From Thaumasiovibrio sp043421945 (GTDB lineage: Bacteria; Pseudomonadota; Gammaproteobacteria; Enterobacterales; Vibrionaceae), in NCBI GenBank assembly GCA_043421945.1, contig JBHOGO010000131.1:1-7545 (forward strand): 7,545 nucleotides of DNA. The letters run 5' to 3'. A program made the position numbers and the translations under genes. Shown here one piece after another: positions 1-5,791 of this stretch (within the stretch, counting starts at the first letter, position 1; every line of letters starts with the position of its first letter). Below the pieces are notes generated by a model that did no database searches, had not been told where the DNA came from, and saw nothing but the letters and a program-made list of their open reading frames with translations.

Positions 1-5
1 AAAAA

Positions 6-34
6 AAGGCCTAACCGCTATGCGGTTAGGCCTT
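6..34 (-). terminator. Strong intrinsic terminator, minus strand
   Basis: A perfect 13-bp GC-rich stem (AAGGCCTAACCGC and its complement) closes a 3-base loop. On the minus strand it is followed by a run of seven T, from the A-run at 1-7. The plus-strand side lacks a T-run, so it should act on minus-strand transcripts. It lies about 200 bases past the MFS stop codon and about 90 bases past another hairpin. It may therefore be a backup terminator, or the end of a separate short transcript. Confidence 0.85.
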
Positions 35-127
35 CTCGGAAGCGATAAGTCAGCTTAACTGACAAGCATTAGGCTAAGGCCGGCATTTTTTATATCTGTC
101 GTTTGGGTATGCCGCTTACAAAAACAA

Positions 128-160
128 TCAGTGTAGGCTAAGACTATTAGCCCACACTGA
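128..160 (-). terminator. Probable terminator of the MFS gene
   Basis: Two 14-base arms (128-141 and 147-160) flank a 5-base loop. The single non-Watson-Crick position (135/153) is a G-U wobble in minus-strand RNA but an A-C mismatch in plus-strand RNA, so the structure favours the minus strand. A T-rich run follows on the minus strand (complement of 121-127). It lies about 70 bases after the MFS stop, as expected for that gene's terminator. Confidence 0.7.
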
Positions 161-165
161 TTTCA

Positions 166-197
166 TTTATTGATTTATTGATTTATTGATTTGTTGA
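166..197. repeat. 8-bp tandem repeat, four copies
   Basis: Three exact copies of TTTATTGA and a fourth with one change (TTTGTTGA) lie head to tail between the MFS stop codon and its terminator hairpin. It is a short AT-rich microsatellite in the 3' untranslated region. No function is implied, but copy number could vary between strains by slippage. Confidence 0.85.
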
Positions 198-231
198 TTA
201 GTTTTTTAAGCGATCTTAAAGCCTAAGCCTA

Positions 232-1434
232 TTACATGATGCTAACCGACGCTCTTTGTGTGCTGCAGCTTTCCTCATTACGTTTATCGAGCCGGCCGCT
301 GTAGCGAGTCAGTACGAGTGCAAGAAGAACAACGACTGCACCAACCCAAGGGGTATGCATTAATCCCGCCTTCGAAACAATTAAGCCTCCTCCCCAAGAG
401 CCGAGGGCGATACCAACATTAAACGCCGCAATATTGAGTCCTGAAGCCACGTCCACCGCATCAGGTGTGTACTTTTCTGCGAGCTTAACCACGTAGACTT
501 GTAGTCCAGGGACATTACCAAAGGCGAAAGCCCCCCAGATCAAAATAGTTACGACGGCAGTGATAGGATTGACGGCGGTAAAATTAAACACCACTAGAAC
601 TGTCGCTAGACCAGAGAATATAATGGTTAGGGCTTTAATCGGTCCCATCTTATCCGCTATTTTCCCACCCCAAATATTACCGCCTGCTACTGATACCCCA
701 TAAACCAACATGATTGCGCTAATCACGTTTGGATTAAACCCTGAAACCTGCTCCAAAATAGGGGCTAGAAATGTAAAGGCAGTAAAAGTACCCCCGTAGC
801 CAAGCGCTGTGATGGCATACACCAACAGTAATCGAGGTTGAGTTAATACCTTTAGCTGTGAAGACAACTTGGCTGCTGGTGGCTGTTTAAGGTTACTAGG
901 GACTAATAAAGCACTACCTATTAAGGCGATAAGACCTAATAAAGCAACAATTAAGAAAGTCGAATGCCAACCAAAAGATTGACCAATATAAGTGCCTAGC
1001 GGAACACCCGTTACTAATGCCACAGTTAAACCTGTAAACATCATCGCGATTGCACTTGCGGCTTTTTCTTTAGAAACCAAGCCAGTGGCAATGGTTGAAC
1101 CAATCGAGAAAAAGACACCGTGTGCGAGGCCAGTTAAAATGCGAGCAGCAATTAAAATGTTATATCCCGGAGCTTGCCATGCTAGAAGATTCCCAGCCAC
1201 AAATAGAGACATAACCGTTAATAGGACGTGTTTACGATTCCACTCACTGGTCAGTGCGGTAAGCACAGGGGCACCAATGGCAACACCAAGCGCATAAAGA
1301 CTCACTAATAAGCCAGCAGAAGGTAAGGATACGTTAAGGTCGTTCGCCATGGTTGGTAGTAATCCAACAATAACAAACTCTGTGGTTCCGATAGCAAAGG
1401 CGCTGAGCGTCAATGCAAGAAGTGCTAAAGGCAT
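232..1434 (-). CDS. MFS efflux transporter, DHA1 family (AraJ/YdhP-like)
   Basis: This is a 400-residue inner-membrane proton-driven exporter of the major facilitator superfamily, the usual length for a 12-helix member. The N-terminal GTTEFVIVGLLP segment (residues 16-27) is typical of the AraJ/YdhP branch of drug and sugar efflux proteins. The loop after helix 2 carries a degenerate motif A (about residues 54-68, ending NRK). A second motif-A-like loop (GGKIADKMG) starts the C-terminal half, and a glycine/proline-rich stretch around TGVPLGTYIG resembles the antiporter motif C. Hydrophobic helices run throughout and the tail is polar. The ATG start is preceded by a weak purine-rich site (AAGTGAG, six bases away). 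A LysR regulator is transcribed divergently 179 bp away and probably controls it. The substrate cannot be read from the sequence; drugs, sugars or arabinose-like compounds are family-level guesses. Confidence 0.92.
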   Translation of the reverse strand: MPLALLALTLSAFAIGTTEFVIVGLLPTMANDLNVSLPSAGLLVSLYALGVAIGAPVLTALTSEWNRKHVLLTVMSLFVAGNLLAWQAPGYNILIAARILTGLAHGVFFSIGSTIATGLVSKEKAASAIAMMFTGLTVALVTGVPLGTYIGQSFGWHSTFLIVALLGLIALIGSALLVPSNLKQPPAAKLSSQLKVLTQPRLLLVYAITALGYGGTFTAFTFLAPILEQVSGFNPNVISAIMLVYGVSVAGGNIWGGKIADKMGPIKALTIIFSGLATVLVVFNFTAVNPITAVVTILIWGAFAFGNVPGLQVYVVKLAEKYTPDAVDVASGLNIAAFNVGIALGSWGGGLIVSKAGLMHTPWVGAVVVLLALVLTRYSGRLDKRNEESCSTQRASVSIM

Positions 1435-1472
1435 GATTGTCTCACTTAGGTTTATTCAGTGATAAAACGCGA

Positions 1473-1489
1473 TATAGCAATGCTCTATA
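1473..1489. promoter_or_regulatory. Candidate LysR-type box near the MFS gene
   Basis: A 17-bp dyad, TATAG-N7-CTATA, contains the T-N11-A arrangement typical of LysR-type binding sites, with TAG/CTA ends at 1475-1487. It lies 39 bp upstream of the MFS start codon in the divergent regulator-target gap. That position fits a site for activating or repressing the transporter. This is inferred from pattern and location only. Confidence 0.4.
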
Positions 1490-1531
1490 CCGCTCTCTGT
1501 TTCGATGGCGGCATTATGCGTGGATCGTTAT

Positions 1532-1561
1532 TTGAGAAAAATAGCGGTTTTAACAAATAAT
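1532..1561 (+). promoter_or_regulatory. Candidate promoter of the LysR regulator
   Basis: The -35 element TTGAGA (1532-1537) matches five of six consensus bases. The -10 element AATAAT (1556-1561) also matches five of six, with an 18-bp spacer. Transcription would begin near 1568, giving a leader of about 46 bases. A perfect palindrome at 1551-1569 overlaps the -10 element and start point, which suggests self-repression. Confidence 0.5.
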
Positions 1562-1569
1562 ATTTGTTA
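1551..1569. promoter_or_regulatory. Perfect palindrome over the LysR promoter, candidate operator
   Basis: Two perfect 8-base arms, TAACAAAT and ATTTGTTA, flank a 3-base centre. The palindrome covers the predicted -10 element of the regulator gene and lies 45 bp before its start codon. LysR-type regulators commonly bind such AT-rich dyads in the gap to their divergent target and repress themselves. The T-N11-A spacing is not centred on this dyad, so binding by a different factor is possible. Confidence 0.5.
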
Positions 1570-1613
1570 TAAATGCAATAAAGCTGTTGTGGGCGATGTA
1601 AAGGAAAAAGTAG

Positions 1614-2495
1614 ATGCTGACTCGATCTGACGATTTGGAAATATTACTGACGGTAGTGGACAGTGGTGGATTTACGGCTGCCGCAGAGGTCTTGGATATC
1701 CAAGTTGCTCGTGTGTCGAGGGCAGTGAGTAAGGTGGAAAAACAGCTAGGCGTTTCGATACTTAACCGAACCACTCGGCGTATTGAGTTAACTGATGAAG
1801 GGCGTCAGTTTGTTGAGTCAGTAAGAATAGGTTTAATCCAGATTCAGCAAGCAGAGGAAGAGCTGATCACCCGAGGTGAACAACCCAAGGGACATTTACG
1901 CGTAGATGCTGCTAGCCCGTTTGTGTTTCACCAACTTATCCCGTTGGTGCAAGCGTTTAATATGGAATACCCCGATATCGATTTAGAGCTCACTTCTAAC
2001 GAAGGCTTTGTCGATTTGCTGGAGAAGAAGACCGATCTCGCCATTCGAATTGGTCAATTAAATGACTCGACACTCCATACGCGGCCTTTAGGGCGAAGCC
2101 TGTTGCATATTGTTGCTACGCCTGATTATCTTGCACGCCGTGGCTTTCCGCAAAAAAGCAGTGACCTTCTTCTTCATGACACTATCGGCTTTACTGCACC
2201 GAAAGTACTCAATCGCTGGCCGTTGAAAGACTTTGAGCCACTGGTGCCTACACTCACTTCTAGTAACGGTGAAACGGTTAGACAGTTAACGTTGGCGGGT
2301 AATGGTATCGCTTGTTTATCCGGGTTCATGGTTAAGAAGGATATCGAAGAGGGGCGTTTAGTGTCGTTATTGGAAGGGGAGAGGCTAACAAATACAGATA
2401 GAGAGCAGGTTAATGCCGTGTTTTACAAGTCTTCTTCTGTCGCTAAGCGTATATCGGCCTTCATCGACTTTATTCAACCCAAGTTGCAGCTCTAA
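1614..2495 (+). CDS. LysR-type transcriptional regulator (CrgA-like subgroup)
   Basis: This 293-residue protein has the standard LysR length. An N-terminal winged helix-turn-helix spans about residues 5-64: the GGFTAAAEVLDI helix, the recognition segment ARVSRAVSKVEKQLG, and the conserved wing RTTRRIELTDEG. A linker helix (about 65-88) leads to a periplasmic-binding-protein-like effector domain (about 90-290) with SPFVFHQLIPLV and the DLAIRIGQL stretch seen in CrgA-type members. The ATG has a good ribosome-binding site (AAGGA, eight bases upstream). It is divergent from an MFS exporter, the classic arrangement in which the regulator senses a compound and controls its export. It converges on the reductase gene downstream. 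The effector molecule is unknown. Confidence 0.93.
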   Translation: MLTRSDDLEILLTVVDSGGFTAAAEVLDIQVARVSRAVSKVEKQLGVSILNRTTRRIELTDEGRQFVESVRIGLIQIQQAEEELITRGEQPKGHLRVDAASPFVFHQLIPLVQAFNMEYPDIDLELTSNEGFVDLLEKKTDLAIRIGQLNDSTLHTRPLGRSLLHIVATPDYLARRGFPQKSSDLLLHDTIGFTAPKVLNRWPLKDFEPLVPTLTSSNGETVRQLTLAGNGIACLSGFMVKKDIEEGRLVSLLEGERLTNTDREQVNAVFYKSSSVAKRISAFIDFIQPKLQL

Positions 2496-2588
2496 ATGAA
2501 TGGGCAATAAGGCAAAATAATGCTTTAAGGCTCGTGCCGAAGTCGTGGTGCCCGTACCCTTGTAGGATCTTTTTCGTGATGTGAGCAG

Positions 2589-2615
2589 AGTAGGAGTGAA
2601 TGAATCACTCCTACT
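2589..2615. terminator. Hairpin between convergent genes, possible bidirectional terminator
   Basis: A perfect 11-bp stem (AGTAGGAGTGA and its complement) closes a 5-base loop. It lies 9 bases past the reductase stop codon and 93 bases past the LysR stop codon, in the middle of a convergent pair. Neither side has a proper T-run, so it is not a textbook intrinsic terminator. It may stabilise 3' ends or act with Rho. Confidence 0.55.
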
Positions 2616-2624
2616 GTGAGACGC

Positions 2625-4322
2625 TTACATCGAAGCAAATTTGTAGGTGCGATAGCCGCCAATCAGGTTGCGCGCTTTATAGCCATTATTGACTAGTTGA
2701 CGGTATGCGACGTTACCACGTAACCCAACTTGGCAATAGATAACAATCTCTTTGTCTTTCGGTAGCTCATCCATCCGTCCACGTAATTCGTCAACAGGGA
2801 TATTGAGGGCACCTTCAATGAAACCAACGTTTGTTAATTCACTTGGGTTACGAACATCGAGCAGCAACTGGTTATCTGTTAAATGGTCTATTTCATTAAA
2901 GTGAATTGGTGCTGCTTCACCATTAATGATGTTGTTGGCAACAAAAGCGGCTTGGTTGATAACATCCTTTGCACTTCCATAAGGAGGCGCATAAGTTAAC
3001 TCTAGGTGTTGCAGTTGTTCGATTGTCATTCCTGCACGCTGAGCAACAGCAAGGACATCTATTCGTTTATCCACGCCGTCTTTACCCGCTGCTTGTGCAC
3101 CTAAAATCTTGCCTGTTTCAGGACTAAACAATAGCTTCAGGGAGACAATTTCAGCGCCAGGGTAATAGCTAGCGTGACTTGCTGCGTGAACATACACTTT
3201 TTCGTAGGCGATGCCTTCACGTTTAAGTGTTTTCTCGTTTTTACCGACCGAGGCGACCGCCAAATCGAAGATTTTGACGATAGCGGTACCTTGTGTACCT
3301 TGATACGTTTGGTTACCACCAAGCATATTATTAGCCGCCATGCGTCCTTGACGATTTGCGGGACCCGCGAGCGGGACAAAACCGGGTTTACCCGTCACAA
3401 AGTCAGTGTCTTCAACGGCATCACCGACGGCATAAATGTACGGGTCACTGGTTTGCATTGAGTCATTGGTATAAATACCGCCGAAGTCGCCAAGCTGTAA
3501 ACCGGCATCCTTAGCAAGGGTAGACTCAGGACGAACCCCAATTGACATGATGAGAATATCCGTGTTGAGTGTTTCGCCATTGTTAAGCGTGAGCGCTAGT
3601 TCACCCTGAAGGTGTTGGTTAGATTCATCTGTACTTGTATCTGCGATAGACTTGCTCGGTAGATACTTGACTGATTCAAGTGCCACCCCTAAGCGTAAAT
3701 CGATATCACGAGATTTGATTTCTGCGTGAGCAAAACCTGCCATTTCTTTATCGACAGGCGTCATTACTTGGTCAGCCATCTCGATCAAGGTGGTTTTAAT
3801 GCCGAGTTGATGGAACGCTTCCATCATTTCTAAACCAATGAACCCACCGCCAACGACTGTTGCATGCTTAGGTTTGTTGATTTGAATGGTTTGAAGAATG
3901 CGATCCATATCAGGAATGTTACGCAGTGTATGGGTCAGTGGGTTCTGAATCCCTTCAATGGGTGGAACAAATGGTGCAGCACCAGGGCTTAATAACAGAA
4001 AATCATATGACTCTGTATACTCGCTACCATTAACGACGTTTTTCACCATAACGGTTTTGTCTTCGCGGTTTACTTTTATCACTTCATTCATAACGCGAAC
4101 ATCAACGTTAAAGCGCGCTAGAAAATTTTCTGGCGTTTGTAGTAATAGCTTTGAACGATCTTTGATATCGCCACCGATGTGATAAGGCAAACCGCAGTTT
4201 GCAAATGAGACGAAGCTACCGCGTTCGAACATGATTATCTCAGCGTCTTCACTTAGTCGTCGCGCTCGGGCAGCAGCAGATGCACCACCGGCGACACCAC
4301 CGACAATCAGGATTTTGGTCAT
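2625..4322 (-). CDS. NADH-dependent persulfide / CoA-disulfide reductase with rhodanese domain
   Basis: This cytoplasmic flavoenzyme (565 residues) should use NADH to reduce CoA persulfides and polysulfides or CoA disulfide, releasing sulfide. The N-terminal FAD-binding loop is GGVAGG (residues 8-13). The single redox cysteine of this class is C43, in SFANCGLPYHIGG. The NADH-binding motif GGGFIGLE is at 158-165, and YAVGDAVED is the second FAD motif. The dimer-interface TYAPPYGSAKD (443-453) carries the tyrosines conserved in CoA-disulfide reductases. A C-terminal rhodanese domain (about 475-560) has its active cysteine at C530 in YCQVGLRG. Domain order, length and both cysteines match the Shewanella enzyme Npsr. 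The ATG has a strong GAGGAA site six bases upstream. All key residues are present, so it should be active. Whether persulfide or CoA disulfide is the main substrate cannot be decided here. Confidence 0.94.
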   Translation of the reverse strand: MTKILIVGGVAGGASAAARARRLSEDAEIIMFERGSFVSFANCGLPYHIGGDIKDRSKLLLQTPENFLARFNVDVRVMNEVIKVNREDKTVMVKNVVNGSEYTESYDFLLLSPGAAPFVPPIEGIQNPLTHTLRNIPDMDRILQTIQINKPKHATVVGGGFIGLEMMEAFHQLGIKTTLIEMADQVMTPVDKEMAGFAHAEIKSRDIDLRLGVALESVKYLPSKSIADTSTDESNQHLQGELALTLNNGETLNTDILIMSIGVRPESTLAKDAGLQLGDFGGIYTNDSMQTSDPYIYAVGDAVEDTDFVTGKPGFVPLAGPANRQGRMAANNMLGGNQTYQGTQGTAIVKIFDLAVASVGKNEKTLKREGIAYEKVYVHAASHASYYPGAEIVSLKLLFSPETGKILGAQAAGKDGVDKRIDVLAVAQRAGMTIEQLQHLELTYAPPYGSAKDVINQAAFVANNIINGEAAPIHFNEIDHLTDNQLLLDVRNPSELTNVGFIEGALNIPVDELRGRMDELPKDKEIVIYCQVGLRGNVAYRQLVNNGYKARNLIGGYRTYKFASM

Positions 4323-4328
4323 GTTTAA

Positions 4329-4334
4329 TTCCTC
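4329..4334 (-). promoter_or_regulatory. Ribosome-binding site of the reductase gene
   Basis: GAGGAA on the minus strand lies six bases before the ATG of the persulfide reductase. It is a strong match at good spacing and fixes that start codon. Confidence 0.8.
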
Positions 4335-4375
4335 AAATACACGTAAAGGTGAAAGTGATGTAACCTTATCACGGG

Positions 4376-4404
4376 ATTATAAATTAGCAAAATATATTTT
4401 AGCG
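4376..4404 (-). promoter_or_regulatory. Candidate promoter of the persulfide reductase gene
   Basis: A perfect -10 hexamer TATAAT (minus strand, complement of 4376-4381) would start transcription near 4369, giving a leader of about 46 bases. The matching -35 region about 17 bp upstream (around 4399-4404) is poor. That suggests dependence on an activator or on the AT-rich upstream DNA. A perfect AT palindrome sits in the spacer. Confidence 0.5.
4389..4400. promoter_or_regulatory. Perfect AT palindrome within the reductase promoter
   Basis: AAAATATATTTT is a perfect 12-bp palindrome between the presumed -35 and -10 elements, where a bound repressor would block polymerase. Related persulfide-metabolism genes are often controlled by ArsR-family persulfide sensors that bind AT-rich dyads. 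That link is inference, and AT-rich promoters contain such palindromes by chance fairly often. Confidence 0.35.
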
Positions 4405-4418
4405 ATTGCTTATATATG

Positions 4419-4434
4419 ATTATTCTAAAATAAT
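4419..4434. promoter_or_regulatory. AT-rich dyad upstream of the reductase promoter
   Basis: ATTATT-CTAA-AATAAT has perfect 6-base arms around a 4-base centre, about 15 bp upstream of the presumed -35 region. It could be a second operator for the same gene. It does not match a regulator site I can name. Confidence 0.35.
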
Positions 4435-4503
4435 GAGAAGTGTTTAGCTGGCGTCTTGTGGTGGGAACTCGAACCTCTTTAAAACAGTAACATACGAAAT
4501 ACG

Positions 4504-4550
4504 GATAGCCTGCTAAGTACTAGGGCCTACAGTGACCTGCCTTAGCTATC
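4504..4550. repeat. Imperfect inverted repeat between the DUF3179 and reductase genes
   Basis: GATAG-CCTG-CTAAG (4504-4517) pairs with CTTAG-CTATC (4541-4550), giving two 5-bp stems with a 4-base bulge around a loop of about 23 bases. The CTTAGCTAT part recurs at 4562-4570, 21 bp after its first copy at 4541. The region follows the DUF3179 stop codon on the minus strand and may structure its 3' end. No T-run terminator is visible there. Confidence 0.4.
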
Positions 4551-4615
4551 GTTCTGAAATGCTTAGCTATAGCTGTGAAGCGCAAGGCGATAACAAGGCT
4601 ATCAGCGATGTCGTG

Positions 4616-5647
4616 TTACTGGGCTAACATGGTTAAATCGTTGAGTCGAAGGGTGTCAGGGTGAAAGGTCTGCCATGCGAACCAATAGAGAGGAGTCACT
4701 GGAATCTCTTTCATCTCCGAATTGAATACTTGCAGCGTACCTGCTTCGGTATCCCACGTTAGAGTGTAAATACGCTGATTGAGCGCGATTTGAACCCTTG
4801 GTAGATTGATGTCATCGAGCTCTTGGGAAGAGATCGCAACATAGACACCGTCAAGGTTGAGCCCAAACACCCACTCTTTCACGCCATAGTCTTGCGTAAT
4901 TCTTGTATTGATAGGGAAGTAAAGCCTGTCATGTTGTGTGTATCCTTCATAAGGATTTCGATCGTAATCTCTATTGTATCCAGTCTCTCTCGATAAGAGC
5001 TGCGTATTGGGGTGTCGTGCTAGCCAGTGTTTCCAGCGGGTCAATTGCATCGGAATTTGTTCTAATTGTTGACCTGATTGCGCCCCAGTGACAGCAGTCC
5101 CTTTAATTTGTGACCAGAGTGATTCTGTTTGATGGTCATACATCAGCATGTCGGATTGGTAAAGAAGCCCTGAAACGCCAAAAGTGAGTGTTTCACTGCT
5201 ATTCGAGTGGTGGTTATCACTGAGTGTGCGGTCACGATAAAAGGCGATACCACTGCCACACAGTGGACAATATGAGATGACAATAGGGCGTTCGTTAATG
5301 TTGTCATTCACAATCTCGTGCCAATTCATAATGCTTATTGGGTAAGCTTTTGAGGTGTTACCGTGGCTGATACCTAGGACGATAGCATTGTCATCAATCA
5401 TGACAGGCGAGTTCAATCGATCATCATGGCTGAGAAATCGAGGGTGATGAAGCGCGGGGATACCATCTCGCGGTGGGCCACCCTGTAAGATGTCATCGGC
5501 AGGTATTGTGGCTAGGTTAAGTAGAAAACCATTAACCTGTTTAGCTGGCTCTTTATTGGACGCTGAAAATGCGAAGGTCGTGCTAATCCCAGTCAATATT
5601 AAAATGGTGATAGCGATAATATGTAAGGTGAGCTTTAGGCGGCACAT
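4616..5647 (-). CDS. Exported DUF3179-domain protein
   Basis: This is a 343-residue protein of a conserved family with no established function. I place the start at the ATG at 5647: GGAGGA lies three bases upstream, whereas the longer reading begins at a TTG (5662) and would translate that site. Residues 1-26 look like a signal peptide: a short basic start, a hydrophobic stretch (HIIAITILILTG), and possible cleavage after TFA or FSA. Family signatures follow: PRDGIPALHHPRF (59-71), YPISIMNWHEIVND (102-115), YCPLCGSG with a C-x2-C pair at 127 and 130, FGVSGLLYQSDMLMYD, TESLWSQ, WKHWLARHPNT, and a final WFAWQTFHPDT. The cysteine pair suggests metal binding or redox chemistry outside the cytoplasm, but this is unproven. 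It is apparently transcribed alone. Confidence 0.88.
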   Translation of the reverse strand: MCRLKLTLHIIAITILILTGISTTFAFSASNKEPAKQVNGFLLNLATIPADDILQGGPPRDGIPALHHPRFLSHDDRLNSPVMIDDNAIVLGISHGNTSKAYPISIMNWHEIVNDNINERPIVISYCPLCGSGIAFYRDRTLSDNHHSNSSETLTFGVSGLLYQSDMLMYDHQTESLWSQIKGTAVTGAQSGQQLEQIPMQLTRWKHWLARHPNTQLLSRETGYNRDYDRNPYEGYTQHDRLYFPINTRITQDYGVKEWVFGLNLDGVYVAISSQELDDINLPRVQIALNQRIYTLTWDTEAGTLQVFNSEMKEIPVTPLYWFAWQTFHPDTLRLNDLTMLAQ

Positions 5648-5650
5648 GAT

Positions 5651-5656
5651 TCCTCC
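5651..5656 (-). promoter_or_regulatory. Ribosome-binding site deciding the DUF3179 start
   Basis: GGAGGA on the minus strand is only three bases from the ATG at 5647. The spacing is short, but the match is strong. The motif lies inside the extended reading frame that begins with TTG at 5662, which argues against that longer start. Confidence 0.65.
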
Positions 5657-5742
5657 GGTCAAGGCATACGGTTAGTGCATGCTTCATCATAGAGACCTTT
5701 GGGAAGTGCTGATCTTACAAGGTTGTTTGTTGGTGGAGCGTA

Positions 5743-5780
5743 ATCAGGTCAGTGACGCAATGTTAGGTCACTGACTTGAT
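5743..5780. repeat. Strong stem-loop after the LysE gene
   Basis: Two 14-base arms (5743-5756 and 5767-5780) surround a 10-base loop. The core GTCAGTGAC/GTCACTGAC pairs perfectly. The only irregular pair (5747/5776) is a G-U wobble in plus-strand RNA. It begins 12 bases after the exporter stop codon on the minus strand. No T-run follows on either strand, so it may be a 3'-end stabiliser, a Rho-assisted terminator or a protein-binding dyad. Confidence 0.65.
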
Positions 5781-5791
5781 GGAAGGTGTGA

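Noticed and set aside
992..1297. 101-codon open frame on the plus strand inside the MFS gene
   Set aside because: It is antisense to a strongly supported membrane protein, has no family resemblance and lacks a ribosome-binding context; it is a coding shadow.
1550..1774. 74-codon minus-strand frame overlapping the LysR start
   Set aside because: It covers the DNA-binding domain of the regulator in antisense and matches no protein pattern.
3137..3580. Overlapping small frames on both strands inside the reductase gene
   Set aside because: The reductase frame is continuous with all motifs intact; the others are low-complexity shadows.
4459..4475. A real tRNA gene
   Set aside because: Only a T-loop-like word is present; the stem does not pair and the other arms are missing.
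5648..5662. Longer DUF3179 start at TTG 5662
   Set aside because: It would translate the GGAGGA ribosome-binding site and disrupt the signal-peptide start; ATG at 5647 fits better.
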